DNA of 64,000 nucleotides from Amycolatopsis vancoresmycina (GCF_000716785.1 NZ_JNYY01000014.1:376493-440492); one strand, 5' to 3'. Positions 1-8,637 are shown, counted from the stretch's first letter. Program-made: numbers and translations. Notes: generated from the letters alone by a model not told the origin.

Positions 1-71
1 CTGAGCCAAACGGCACACAAGACCGGTGACATCGGACATCTGACGGGCGCCGCCACCCGGCGATCCTGGAA

Positions 72-116
72 CCGGCCGGAAAAGAATCGGATGCCTTCCG
101 GCCGGTTTTCCTTTTT
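72..116 (+). terminator. Rho-independent terminator
   Basis: A 10-bp perfect stem (72-81 pairs with 96-105) is followed by an 11-base T-rich tract (106-116). This is a classical intrinsic terminator, probably ending a transcript that enters from left of the window. Bases 1-71 show no gene that I can assign. Confidence 0.8.
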
Positions 117-222
117 CGAGCGAGGCCGGTGAGCCGCGGTCCTGCGCGTCCACGACCGGATTCCGTCCCTGCGGAATTGCTCTCCGCCTCGGCCCGGGTA
201 CCGCGATGAGGAGGTGTGTCTG

Positions 223-267
223 ATGGAGAGCCACTCGATCTGGGCCCTGATCTTCGGGGCCGGCTGA
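223..267 (+). CDS. Putative 14-residue mini-ORF (leader-peptide-like)
   Basis: A 14-codon ORF encoding MESHSIWALIFGAG starts at ATG 223 and stops with TGA at 265-267. It has a strong purine-rich ribosome site (GAGGAG, 208-213) about nine bases upstream; an in-frame GTG at 214 is an alternative start. A strong GC hairpin (277-315) follows within 10 bases of the stop. The peptide is hydrophobic in its second half, with a single Trp and no run of one amino acid as in classical biosynthetic attenuators. It could be a leader peptide, a tiny membrane peptide or chance. No family is recognised. The next gene begins about 120 bases downstream. Confidence 0.4.
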   Translation: MESHSIWALIFGAG

Positions 268-276
268 CCCGCGGTG

Positions 277-315
277 GCCCGGCCGGCCGGCTCGTGGGGG
301 GCCGGCCGGCCGGGC
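277..315 (+). terminator. GC-rich hairpin after mini-ORF
   Basis: A 12-bp perfect inverted repeat (277-288 with 304-315) has a 15-base spacer, directly after the 14-codon ORF. No U-run follows, so it resembles the U-less terminators common in actinomycetes, or an attenuator hairpin. Confidence 0.5.
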
Positions 316-386
316 ATTTCGCGAACGATTCCCCGGTGATCGGCACCTGGTAGCGTGAGTATTTCTTGCGCCGGGAACGCAAAGGG

Positions 387-1349
387 GTGGGAACGACGGA
401 CGAGCACACCTTGCCGTTCGTGCGGGAGCTGAACGAACTGCGCCGCGGCCGCGGGCTCGACGCGGCCGACCTGCACCTGCGGATCGGCCCCTGCCTGCGG
501 GCGGCCTGCGCGATCACCGAGGCCGACCAGCCCGCGGCCGCGCGCCACAAGCTCGTGCTGCGGCTCACCGAGTTGTGCGGGCGGCTGCCGGCGGACCTGC
601 GGCTGGCCGCGCTGGCGGCCCTCGGCCTGCACGAGGAGGCGGCCGGCGAGTTCCTCGACCGGCGGATCTCCTGGCTCGCCACGGTCCTCGACCGCGACCC
701 GCGCACCGCCCGCCGCCGGATCGACCTCGCGTTCCGCCGGCTCGACGAGCTGCTCGGCGCGCCCGCCTCCCGCGGTGACCGGCACCCGCTGGCCGGCTGG
801 TACGTCGAGTCGATGAAGGCGATGCTCCGGCTCGACCACGACCCACCCAGCCTGCAGGAGGAGCGCCGGATCGTCGCGGAGACCGACGAGCTGGACGAGC
901 TGATCCTGCCGTTCAGCGTGCCGGCCGGCCCGGGCAGCGGCCCGGGGCCGGGCATCACCGCGGACGCGCTGTTCGGCGGCGAAGTCGTCGAAACGCGCCC
1001 GGTTTCGGCCAGCCACGCGCAGTTCGTGCTGCGGCTGCCGAGCCCGCTGCGGCTCGGCCAGCGGCACGAGTACGGCATCCGGTTCACGCCGCAGCGCACG
1101 GAACTGCGGCCGTACTACGTCATGACGCCGCTGCGCCGCTGCGAGGAGTTCACGGTGCGGGTCCGGTTCGACCGCGCGGCGCCGCCGTCGCGGGTGTGGC
1201 GGCTCAACGGCGTGCCCGGCCGGGTGGTCGACGACGGCGTCGATTCGGGCGACGCGCTGACGGTCAACCGGGTCGGCGAGGTCGGCCTCGAGTTCCACGA
1301 CCTGCACCAGGGGCTCAGCTACGGGCTGCAGTGGTCCTTCGGCGACTGA
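387..1349 (+). CDS. Hypothetical protein, HTH-like N-terminal region
   Basis: About 320 residues, not recognised as a named family. The N-terminal half (to about residue 130) is helical and Arg/Leu/Ala-rich, with segments such as DPRTARRRIDLAFRRLDELL that could pack as a helical DNA-binding or regulatory domain. The C-terminal half (residues about 180-320) is predicted beta-rich and ends QWSFGD. This two-part layout resembles actinobacterial proteins of unknown function near regulators, but I cannot name it. GTG 387 was chosen because conserved-looking sequence begins there; TTG 366, just downstream of a possible -10 box TAGCGT (351-356), is the alternative. Codon use is typical of the genome. 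Confidence 0.7.
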   Translation: MGTTDEHTLPFVRELNELRRGRGLDAADLHLRIGPCLRAACAITEADQPAAARHKLVLRLTELCGRLPADLRLAALAALGLHEEAAGEFLDRRISWLATVLDRDPRTARRRIDLAFRRLDELLGAPASRGDRHPLAGWYVESMKAMLRLDHDPPSLQEERRIVAETDELDELILPFSVPAGPGSGPGPGITADALFGGEVVETRPVSASHAQFVLRLPSPLRLGQRHEYGIRFTPQRTELRPYYVMTPLRRCEEFTVRVRFDRAAPPSRVWRLNGVPGRVVDDGVDSGDALTVNRVGEVGLEFHDLHQGLSYGLQWSFGD

Positions 1350-1444
1350 GGCCCTCCGGCGGCTGAGCCGTCCGGATGCTGGGACGCGGAATAGCGGCGC
1401 GGGCACCGGGTTGGCACCGTCGTAGCCGACGGAAGGGGCCCGCG

Positions 1445-2227
1445 ATGAGCACGTTCACCCAGGAGTGGCAGGACTGGAAGGTTCGGCGCGAGGCGGACCT
1501 GGCGCAGCCGCACGGCTGGCTGGCGCTGGTATCGCTCGACTGGCTGACCGACGCCCCGCGGGAGTACCCCGGCATCCCCGGCCGCTGGTGGCAGGACGCG
1601 GACGCGGCCTACGTCGACCCGGCCGGCGCGTCCCTGGTGCACGAGGGCGAACCGGTCACCGGCGTCCGGCGGTTCGGGCTGGTCAACAGCGGCGCCGGCA
1701 CGCGCGTGCTGGCCGGCGACGTCGAGATCGAGGTGGCCCGCCGCTCGGGGTACCTGATCCGCGTCCACGACCCGAAGGCCGAGGTGCTGCGCGAGTTCCA
1801 CGGGGTCCCGGCGTACGAACCGTCGCCGTCGTGGGTGCTGTCCGGGCGGTTCGAGCCGTTCGACGCACCGCGGCCCACGACGGTGGGCGCCGTCGTGGAG
1901 GGACTCAGCCACGTCTACACGGCACCCGGGGTGGTCCGTTTCACGCGCGACGGCGCGCCGCACACGCTGACGGCGTTCAACGGCAAGGACGGCGGGCTCA
2001 GCATCCTGTTCACCGACGGGACGAGCGGCGTGACGACGTACGCGGCCAACCGGTCGCTGCCGGTCGGGGCGCCGGCCGCGGACGGCTCGGTGACGCTGGA
2101 CTTCAACCGCGCGGTGAACCTGCCGTGCGCGTTCACCGACTTCGCGACGTGCCCCCTGCCGCCGGCGGGCAACCACCTGCCGTTCGCGGTCGAGGCGGGG
2201 GAGAAGATCCCGTACGAGCGCGGGTGA
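1445..2227 (+). CDS. DUF1684 domain-containing protein
   Basis: A 260-residue soluble protein with no signal peptide. It has the hallmarks of the DUF1684 family: an N-terminal QEWQDWKVRREADL helix followed by PHGWLALVSLDWL, and near the C-terminus a DFNRAVNLPCAFTDFATCPL block with LPPAGNHLPFAVEAGEK. The family is widespread in actinobacteria, and its biochemical role is not established. ATG 1445 has GGAAGGGG upstream. The ORF is open further upstream, but that part lacks family-like sequence. The gene stands alone and faces the minus-strand gene ending at 2243. Confidence 0.88.
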   Translation: MSTFTQEWQDWKVRREADLAQPHGWLALVSLDWLTDAPREYPGIPGRWWQDADAAYVDPAGASLVHEGEPVTGVRRFGLVNSGAGTRVLAGDVEIEVARRSGYLIRVHDPKAEVLREFHGVPAYEPSPSWVLSGRFEPFDAPRPTTVGAVVEGLSHVYTAPGVVRFTRDGAPHTLTAFNGKDGGLSILFTDGTSGVTTYAANRSLPVGAPAADGSVTLDFNRAVNLPCAFTDFATCPLPPAGNHLPFAVEAGEKIPYERG

Positions 2228-2242
2228 CTCCCCCGCCCGCCG

Positions 2243-2728
2243 TCAGTGGGCGACGTCGATGACGACGCGGTTGGGCGCGGTGAGCGTGAAGACGTTCACC
2301 GCGGTCCGCGACCGCACCCCTAGTCCGACCGAGAGGTGCCCCTCGAAGTCCCCGGTGACGGCAACGGCCATGACGTTGGCGAGGTTCTGCGTCCGGAACT
2401 TCGGCGGCCCGGTGTAGGTGGGGTTCCCGGCAGCATCGTGCGCGGCGGCGGGCGTCGCGGTGACGTTGACGAAGAACTGCCCGGTCAGCCAGACGATTTC
2501 ACCGCTCGGGTCGGCGGTGAGCTCATCGGTGAGCTGGTAGCTGACGGCGGGCGCGGGCCCGGAGCTCAGATCGAGCACGACCCGGTCGAACCCGGCGTTG
2601 TTCCCGGTCCGGATGGTGGTCATGGCCGGAATGACGGGCGCGGCGGCCTGGGCGGGCGAACCGGCGATCCCGCCTGCCGCGAGCAAGAGGACGACGGCGG
2701 CGAGCGCGCGCCGCTTCGTGGTGGACAT
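2243..2728 (-). CDS. Exported AMIN-like domain protein
   Basis: A 161-residue protein with a Sec signal peptide: KRRALAAVVLLLAAGGIAG followed by SPAQA|A, cleavage near residue 28. There is no lipobox cysteine. The mature part begins with TTIRTGNNAGFDRVVLDL and ends with APNRVVIDV, the signature of the actinobacterial AMIN-like domain, thought to bind cell-envelope polysaccharide. The start is fixed by an AGGAGG site seven bases before ATG 2728. It lies 98 bases downstream of the helicase gene on the same strand and may be a separate unit. Confidence 0.85.
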   Translation of the reverse strand: MSTTKRRALAAVVLLLAAGGIAGSPAQAAAPVIPAMTTIRTGNNAGFDRVVLDLSSGPAPAVSYQLTDELTADPSGEIVWLTGQFFVNVTATPAAAHDAAGNPTYTGPPKFRTQNLANVMAVAVTGDFEGHLSVGLGVRSRTAVNVFTLTAPNRVVIDVAH

Positions 2729-2826
2729 GGTGGGCCTCCTGGCGGAGAGAACCGATGGAAGTCGCAGCGCTGGGTTTGCGAGGGACGCCCGGTTCGTCCG
2801 GGAAGTTGCCCTGACGTCCTCTATCG

Positions 2827-4812
2827 TTACCCGGCTGCTCCGAACGTGTCCTCGACGACACCCCACCAGAGGAAGTCCCGGGCGCGCGTCGCCGCGACGA
2901 GGCGCTGCCGGTCGCGCAGGTCCGACGCCTCTTCCGCGGCGGCTCCCCGCTCACCCGGTTCGCCGGTGAACTCGACGACCAGGACGGCCTGGAAGTCGAG
3001 GCCCTTCGCCCGGTGCACGGTGCCGGCCTTGAGGTGGTCGTCGGGGGCTCCGGAGTAGTCGTCGAGGGACAGGACGGGAATCCCGGCGGCACGCAGGATC
3101 CGGCGGCACCGCACGAGGTCCTGGTGCTGGAACACGATCAGCGCGGTCTGCCCGAGCGTGTCCCGCAGCCCGGCGATCCGCCGCGTCAGCTCGGCGGCGA
3201 GGTCCCGTTCGGGCCCGCGCCAGGACGCCGTCGTGCCGCCGGTGTTGCCCGCTTCCGCGTGCCGCAGGGTGATCCCGGCCGCGCCGTCGAGGTCGTCGAC
3301 CTCGTTGCGCGCGTCGAACCGCTGGGCGAAGGCCAGGACTTCGGCGCGGTTGCGGTAGTTGACCCGCAGCACCTCGCCGCGGCCCTGGACCGGGATGCCC
3401 GCGTCGGAAAGCCGCCAGCCACCCGGGTAGACCTGCTGCTGGCCGTCGCCGACCAGGAGGAGCTGGTTCGGGCCGGTGCCGCCCAGCTCCTTGATCAGCC
3501 GGAGGCCGTTGAGGGTGATGTCCTGCACCTCGTCGACCACCACCGCGGCGTAGCGCGTTTCGAGCGGTTGCCGCCGCAGCTCGGCCAAGGCGAGGTCGAT
3601 GACGTCGTTGTGGTCGTGCAGGCCGCGCTCGGCGAGCATCTCCTGATAAGTCTCGTAGAACTGCCAGACCGCGGCCTTCTGTTCGTGCCCCAGCCGGACT
3701 TCGCGTCCGCGCCGCACCGACGGACGGCGGTACTCCTCGAGCGTGGTGAACCCGCGTCCCTTGATGACCCGGTCGAGTTCGGTCCGCCAGTACTCGTCGT
3801 GCCGCTCGATCGGTTCGAGCACGGCCCGGTGGCGCATCCAGGCTCGGCCGAAGGCGGTTCGCACGCCACGGGCGTCGACCTCCACGGCCTGCCCGCGCCC
3901 GGCGAGGAACCGGCGCACCCAGGCGTGGAGGTGGAGGAACTCCGCCCGGTCCCCGAGTTCCGGGGCCAGCCGGCGGAAGGCGGCCTCGTGCACGGGCGGG
4001 AGGGTGCGCACGAAGGTGGTGAACAGCAGCGGCCCACCGGTCCGCCGGGCGACGTGCCGCAGCCGGTGGAGCGCGACGACGGTCTTCCCGGTCCCGGCCG
4101 GCCCGCTGATCCGCGCCGGCCCGCGGTAGTCGCGGGTGACGACCGCCCGCTGGTGCGGGTGCAGGAAGGTCAGCCACGAGTCGAAGGGCCGCAGCTGCGC
4201 GGCGGCGACCTCGGCGTCGACGAGGCTCCCGGCGTCCAGGAAGCCGTCGGTGGTTCCGCCGCGTTCCGGGACTCGGACGCGCAACGGGACATAGCCGTCG
4301 AAGAACCTCTCGGCCTGCGCACTGATCTCTTCGATCTGCCGCCGGTTGAGGTGTGGTGCGGCGGGCTTGAGCAGCTTCGCCAGTTCGGGCTCGGCGAGCA
4401 CCCGGAACAGCCCGGCGTCCCGGACGGCGACCGGGGGACCGGGAGTGATCAGCACGAAGTGGACGGCGCTGCCGGCGAGCACACGCCCCCGGCCATCCCG
4501 GATGCCGGCGCACCTTTCTTCGGCGCGCCGCACGAGCTCGTGGCGGCTGGAGCCGTGCGGTGGGGCGCCGGCGACGGTGACGGCGAAGATGCCGTCGGGA
4601 CCGACGAGGAAAGCGTCCGCTTGCTCGTCCAGGGGCGTGGCGCGCACGAAGAGGCGCCAGTTCCCGGCGGTCTCGACGAGCAGGGCGGTGAGGATCCGGC
4701 GCCGGTCGCCGTCGAGCTGCGGGATCTTCTCGTTCAGCAGGGCCGAAGCCTGCTGCTGGAGCACCCGCCTGGCGTGCTTGCTCTGCGCCACCGACCCTCC
4801 CCGTCGTGACAT
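2827..4812 (-). CDS. UvrD-type superfamily 1 helicase with NERD-like N-terminus
   Basis: A 661-residue superfamily 1 helicase. Motifs in order: Walker A SGPAGTGKTVVALHRLR (about residue 230); Walker B with the UvrD-type DEVQD (about 430); VNYRNRAEVLAFAQRF (motif IV region, about 490); GTVHRAKGLDFQAVLV (motif V, about 600); RQRLVAATRARDFLWW (motif VI, about 640). The first about 200 residues resemble a nuclease-related (NERD) fold (DAFLVGPDGIFAVTV), but the lysine expected in the ExK of active NERD domains is not visible, so that part may be inactive. A role in DNA repair or recombination is inferred. It is divergent from the methyltransferase gene 540 bases away. The start at ATG 4812 is followed by a basic N-terminus. 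Confidence 0.85.
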   Translation of the reverse strand: MSRRGGSVAQSKHARRVLQQQASALLNEKIPQLDGDRRRILTALLVETAGNWRLFVRATPLDEQADAFLVGPDGIFAVTVAGAPPHGSSRHELVRRAEERCAGIRDGRGRVLAGSAVHFVLITPGPPVAVRDAGLFRVLAEPELAKLLKPAAPHLNRRQIEEISAQAERFFDGYVPLRVRVPERGGTTDGFLDAGSLVDAEVAAAQLRPFDSWLTFLHPHQRAVVTRDYRGPARISGPAGTGKTVVALHRLRHVARRTGGPLLFTTFVRTLPPVHEAAFRRLAPELGDRAEFLHLHAWVRRFLAGRGQAVEVDARGVRTAFGRAWMRHRAVLEPIERHDEYWRTELDRVIKGRGFTTLEEYRRPSVRRGREVRLGHEQKAAVWQFYETYQEMLAERGLHDHNDVIDLALAELRRQPLETRYAAVVVDEVQDITLNGLRLIKELGGTGPNQLLLVGDGQQQVYPGGWRLSDAGIPVQGRGEVLRVNYRNRAEVLAFAQRFDARNEVDDLDGAAGITLRHAEAGNTGGTTASWRGPERDLAAELTRRIAGLRDTLGQTALIVFQHQDLVRCRRILRAAGIPVLSLDDYSGAPDDHLKAGTVHRAKGLDFQAVLVVEFTGEPGERGAAAEEASDLRDRQRLVAATRARDFLWWGVVEDTFGAAG

Positions 4813-5352
4813 GCGGTGATCACCCTATCCCGGCGGTCGTTACCAGGGTAAGGCCGATGTCGTCTTCCCCGATCGCTCGCCTGGGTAGATCGTTCGGCGA
4901 CGCCGTCGTTTGCGCCGGCCCGGGAACGGAGTCTCGCATCAGTAGCAAAAGGGGAAATTAGTGCGCCGTTGCGAGGCAGGCTGAGTGGCCCACATCTGTC
5001 TACCTCGGTCCGACTGGCCCTCCGCGCTGCCGCCCGGACTGGCCCATTCGATTGGCTGACTACGCCAGACGGTCAGCCTGCCTTCTTGATCCAAATCGCC
5101 TGGGTTACCGCTACTGAGCCAACTCGGTGACCTTGCTTGACGATCATTTTTCTTGCGCCGAATCTCGGATATGGAGATCGTGAACCCTTGGGGAAGGTGT
5201 GATGACTATGGTCAAGTGTACGAGCAGTCGATTGGTGCTCGAGCCGTGGCCTGTTGGTTGGTATGCGTAGGATTCGCAGTTCGGCGACCGTCCTTCACGG
5301 TCGGATGTTGCGGTTGTCGTGGTTCCATGCACATAGGAAGAGTGAGACTGTC
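4813..5352 (+). other. Lower-GC intergenic region upstream of methyltransferase
   Basis: 540 bases between divergent genes with clearly lower GC than the flanks and no ORF with convincing coding character. It presumably carries both divergent promoters. No terminator, tRNA or recognisable repeat is seen. Its composition matches the following methyltransferase gene, so both were probably acquired together. Confidence 0.5.
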
Positions 5353-6888
5353 ATGTCCGATCAGATCGACACCGGCGTCCTCTATCGGGAGGACAACATC
5401 AATGCGCTTTCGAACATGCCATCCAATAGTGTTGATCTAGTTTACCTCGACCCCCCGTTCTTTTCCAACAGGTCTTATGAGGTTATCTGGGGAGACGAGG
5501 CCGAAGTGCGGTCGTTCGAAGATCGCTGGGAGGGGGGTATTCAGGTGTATATCGACTGGATGCGAAATCGGGTCCGGCATCTGTATCGGATTCTCAAGTC
5601 GACCGGTTCGTTGTACTTGCACTGTGATCCCCATGCGAGCCACTACCTGAAGGTTATGCTCGATGAGATATTCACGGTGACCAGCTTCCGGAACGAAGTG
5701 ATCTGGAAGCGAACCGGCTCACATAATTCCGCGCGCCGATGGGGTCCTCAGCACGACGCCATCCTGTTCTACTCGAAGTCGGACGCGTTCACGTGGAACA
5801 AAGTCTACCAAGCCTATGACCTCAGCTATGTCGAGGAGAAGTTCAAGTACGAGGATGCTCGGGGTCGTTACCAAGACGTGGCGCTTACCGGCCCTGGTCG
5901 TCGCGCGGGGGATTCCGGCCTGCCGTGGCGTGGCGTGGACCCGAACTGTAGCGGTAGACATTGGGCAATACCGTCGCTCATGTATGAGTATTTTGAGAAG
6001 ATAACCGGTCGTTCGCTGAGTTCGTTACCGATTTCCGAACGCTTGGATGAAGCGGACCGGGTGGGTTTGATCCATTGGCCTGCCAAAAGGGGTGGACAGC
6101 CGAGGTTCAAGCAGTATCTCCATATCTCTCCGGGGGTTCCGGTGCAGGACGTTGTCGTGGATGTGCACCCGATAAATTCGAGGGCGGCCGAACGGCTCGG
6201 CTACCCGACGCAGAAACCGGAAGCGCTCTTGAAGCGGATTATCGAGTCAAGCAGTAATGTAGGAGATATTGTAGTCGACCCGTTCTGTGGATGTGGTACC
6301 GCTGTTTCTGCTGCGCAGCAGCTGGGGCGAAGGTGGATTGGGATCGACATCAGCCCTACTGCGATGGAAATCATTCGACAGCGGATGCGCCGGGTGACCA
6401 GCTCGCCGATCCAGGTGCTGGGAATGCCTGACTCCGAGGAGTCTCTTCGTCGGCTCAAGCCTTTCGAGTTTCAAAATTGGGTGATACAAAAGTTCGTCGG
6501 CACCCACTCGCCTCGACTGTCCGGCGACATGGGAATCGACGGTTACAGCTTCATGGTCAACCATCCAATCCAAGTCAAACGGTCGGATCGAGTCGGCCGT
6601 AATGTCATCGACAACTTCGAGACCGCCATGCGTCGCGGGAAGCACGAGGTGGGCTACGTCGTGGCTTTCAGCTTCACGCGTAACGCGCGGGAAGAAGCTG
6701 CGCGAGCGCGCTGGGCAGATGGCCTCGAAGTCCGGTTGATCACTGTCAAGAACCTTCTGGAGCCGAGACTCGACGAGAAGATTCCGGAGTTGGCGTCAGT
6801 CAGTGAGCTTCCGCTGCCGCCGTCCAGGTCTGCCGCCGCCCGGCCCACGCCGGAAGACCTCATCGCCAGCGACAAAGCCGCCGGTTGA
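5353..6888 (+). CDS. DNA N4/N6 methyltransferase fused to Mrr-like nuclease domain
   Basis: A 511-residue protein with two modules. Residues 1-350 are a beta-class DNA amino-methyltransferase: catalytic motif IV YLDPPF (D33-F36), motif X YPTQKPEALLKRII (about 290) and AdoMet-binding motif I VVDPFCGCGT (D309 on), followed by RRWIGIDIS. The motif order IV-target region-X-I defines the class. Residues about 378-475 look like a PD-(D/E)xK endonuclease of the Mrr type: FQNWVIQKF, then GIDG (D396) and IQVK (Q407, K409). The protein could both modify and cut DNA, or the second domain could bind modified DNA. GC is far below the neighbours, indicating transfer. No separate restriction subunit lies nearby. 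ATG 5353 was chosen because family sequence starts there. Confidence 0.85.
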   Translation: MSDQIDTGVLYREDNINALSNMPSNSVDLVYLDPPFFSNRSYEVIWGDEAEVRSFEDRWEGGIQVYIDWMRNRVRHLYRILKSTGSLYLHCDPHASHYLKVMLDEIFTVTSFRNEVIWKRTGSHNSARRWGPQHDAILFYSKSDAFTWNKVYQAYDLSYVEEKFKYEDARGRYQDVALTGPGRRAGDSGLPWRGVDPNCSGRHWAIPSLMYEYFEKITGRSLSSLPISERLDEADRVGLIHWPAKRGGQPRFKQYLHISPGVPVQDVVVDVHPINSRAAERLGYPTQKPEALLKRIIESSSNVGDIVVDPFCGCGTAVSAAQQLGRRWIGIDISPTAMEIIRQRMRRVTSSPIQVLGMPDSEESLRRLKPFEFQNWVIQKFVGTHSPRLSGDMGIDGYSFMVNHPIQVKRSDRVGRNVIDNFETAMRRGKHEVGYVVAFSFTRNAREEAARARWADGLEVRLITVKNLLEPRLDEKIPELASVSELPLPPSRSAAARPTPEDLIASDKAAG

Positions 6889-7071
6889 CTCCAGTTCGCC
6901 GGTCGTGCTCGCGCCACTCCGTCGCGCCTGGTCCGGCAAACTCGACCGGGTTCTTCGGCTGCTGGGTGGTAGGTGCGCGGTCGTTTCGGACGTGACGGAC
7001 AACGACGGCGGTGTCGGCTCTTCACTGCGCCGCATTCGGCTGGTTGGCCTGCTCTGGCGCCGAACGCCGGG

Positions 7072-7314
7072 TTACAACGGCTTGGCCAGCCCGCGCCGAC
7101 CGTCGTCGGTGAGTACGAAGTAGCGGTGGATCTTGTCGGGCTCATCCCACTCGTCCTTGAGCCAGCCGCGCTGCTTCAGCTTGTCCAGCATCGGGTAGAG
7201 GCGGTTGCTGTGCACCTGCGCAGCGTGGCGTAAATCTTCGGGGTAGAAGCGGGCTTTCTCAGCTCCCGCGAGGAGCACCGCCGCCAGCCTGCGCATTTCC
7301 CGGGTGGACCGCAT
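7072..7314 (-). CDS. PadR-family winged-helix regulator (short)
   Basis: An 80-residue protein made almost entirely of a PadR-type winged helix: MRRLAAVLLAG, then SNRLYPMLDKLKQRGWLKDEWDE and HRYFVLTDDGRRGL for the wing. The C-terminal dimerisation helix of long PadR proteins is absent, so it belongs with the short PadR-like regulators. An AGGA site precedes ATG 7314. A small ORF ends nine bases upstream and probably shares its transcript. No target is evident. Confidence 0.8.
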   Translation of the reverse strand: MRSTREMRRLAAVLLAGAEKARFYPEDLRHAAQVHSNRLYPMLDKLKQRGWLKDEWDEPDKIHRYFVLTDDGRRGLAKPL

Positions 7315-7323
7315 GGGTCAATC

Positions 7324-7527
7324 CTAACTCTCGTCGTCCTGCGACGGTGGCCATTGCCTCGGCGGCCAGCGGAACAGGGTCGATCGGTAGGGGCCGCCCG
7401 GATGGGTCGGGCCGCTCGGCTGCTGCGGGGGCCAGCTTCCCGCCGAGCCGAGGGTCACATTGCCTTGCTGGCCTCCGGTGAGGCAGCTTCGCCGGTCGCG
7501 TCGACGTCGGTTCGACCTGTGTGGCAT
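7324..7527 (-). CDS. Small hypothetical protein upstream of padR-like gene
   Basis: A 67-residue ORF, nine bases upstream of the PadR-like gene on the same strand, with AAGGA nine bases before ATG 7527. The N-terminus is very basic (RSNRRRRDRR). The rest is Pro/Gly/Trp-rich (SWPPQQPSGPTHPGGPY, RWPPRQWPP), which suggests a disordered polypeptide. It is not a recognised family. Coding status is plausible from the ribosome site and spacing but is not proven, because GC-rich DNA opens several frames here. Confidence 0.45.
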   Translation of the reverse strand: MPHRSNRRRRDRRSCLTGGQQGNVTLGSAGSWPPQQPSGPTHPGGPYRSTLFRWPPRQWPPSQDDES

Positions 7528-7836
7528 GAGACGTGTCCTTGCGCTCAGGGGGCGGCGGGTTGATGGGGCCCCGTTGTGGGGCGGGGTTGCCGCGCGTGGG
7601 AGAGCTGGGCCTGTCCCTGCCGGGGCCTGGGCGGGTCGGTCCGGGGCCTGCAGGATTGCGCGGCGTAGGCATCGGCCGTCCTTCGATAGAGGCGTGGACA
7701 GGTCGGAGATCAGGGAGCGCGGCTCTTCCGCTTCGCCTCGACTCCGCTGCGCACGGCAGGGTGTGGGCGGCTGGAACCCGGCCGACGCGTCCGCCCAACG
7801 TGTGGAGGACTGGCAGAACGCGCCGGCCGGGAGCTT
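7528..7836. other. Intergenic region without convincing gene
   Basis: 309 bases of very GC-rich sequence between the small PadR-linked ORF and the next minus-strand gene. Open frames exist on both strands but look like composition artefacts (Pro/Arg/Gly-rich, no ribosome site). It probably contains the promoter of the minus-strand padR unit. Confidence 0.4.
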
Positions 7837-8166
7837 CTACTCACCTCGCGCAAGTCGCGTCTGCAGCTCGGGCCGCAGCTCACGTGCGATCCACCGGTCA
7901 AGCTCAGCCCGACTCACCGACGCCCTGATCTCCTCGGCGTCCGGCACCTTCTCGGCGTTGAACACGATCGTCAGGTCCTTGCGAGGAATCGTGATCGTCT
8001 CCTCGACCACGTTGAGGTCTAGGCAGGCTTCGCGTACTGCGGCCTTCCAGGTCGGAAGATCGCATTCGTCGCCGAGGCGCTCGTGGGTGAAGACGAGCCA
8101 GTGGCCGAGTGCAAGTTTCTGCGCCAGCTCGGCCGGGTCGCGGATGTAGTACGGCTCAGCGGGCAC
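7837..8166 (-). CDS. Hypothetical protein (109 aa)
   Basis: A soluble 109-residue protein beginning MPAEPYYIRDPAELAQKLAL from GTG 8166, which has GGAGG seven bases upstream. It contains LTIVFNAEKVPDAEEIRASV and ends RPELQTRLARGE. Similar small proteins are found in actinomycetes next to XRE-type regulators, but no function is known to me. Its start overlaps the end of the upstream gene by 11 bases, so the two are probably co-transcribed. The longer open frame upstream of 8166 lacks protein-like composition. Confidence 0.7.
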   Translation of the reverse strand: MPAEPYYIRDPAELAQKLALGHWLVFTHERLGDECDLPTWKAAVREACLDLNVVEETITIPRKDLTIVFNAEKVPDAEEIRASVSRAELDRWIARELRPELQTRLARGE

Positions 8167-8431
8167 CGGGCACCTCCGTGGGCCTGGTCTTGTTGAGGCA
8201 GGCGAGGCATGGCGGGTGCGTGCGATGCCCGACCGATTGTCGGGTGATGCTTGGCCGGTCGTGGCCCAGCGGTCCCGGGCGCCGCTGCTCGCACGCCGGG
8301 AACACCAGCGGCGGCCAGTCCAGGGCGAGTTGCGCGTGCAGATAAAGGTGCGCGAGGCCGTCAATAAACCCGTGCCATTCCCACCAGTCGCCCTGCGCGG
8401 TGGCGCGCGGTACGTCGTCGAGCACCGTCAT
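8156..8431 (-). CDS. Hypothetical protein with Cys/His-rich tail (91 aa)
   Basis: 91 residues starting MTVLDDVPRATAQGDWWEWH. The first half is helical (FIDGLAHLYLHAQLALDW). The second half has a possible metal-binding set: one Cys in VFPACEQRRPG, then HRTHPPCLACLN. It overlaps the following gene by 11 bases and is divergent from the XRE-family gene at 8638. Such small proteins often accompany these XRE regulators in actinomycetes. Function is unknown. No clear Shine-Dalgarno site precedes ATG 8431, so it may be leaderless. Confidence 0.6.
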   Translation of the reverse strand: MTVLDDVPRATAQGDWWEWHGFIDGLAHLYLHAQLALDWPPLVFPACEQRRPGPLGHDRPSITRQSVGHRTHPPCLACLNKTRPTEVPGAR

Positions 8432-8637
8432 GTCGCGTACCGATTGATCCTCGGCTGCTGCCGTCGCACCTCGTCCACGGGAGGCGTCTCACCATCGCAC
8501 GCTGTCACACTATCGAGGCTATGAGCGATAATGCCTGGTAGGAGGAGCCCGGAGAGGTGGCCATTCGCAGGGGGTGGCCAGAAGCGGGGGCCAGAGCGAT
8601 GATGGCCACCTGCAGGGTGCGAGCCGAGGGAGTACGA

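Noticed and set aside
5153..5440. ORF ahead of the methyltransferase
   Set aside because: It overlaps the methyltransferase start, has no protein-like composition and no family; treated as intergenic.
7533..7928. Plus-strand ORF in the 7.5-7.9 kb region
   Set aside because: Gly/Pro/Arg-rich, overlaps a better supported minus-strand gene and lacks a ribosome site.
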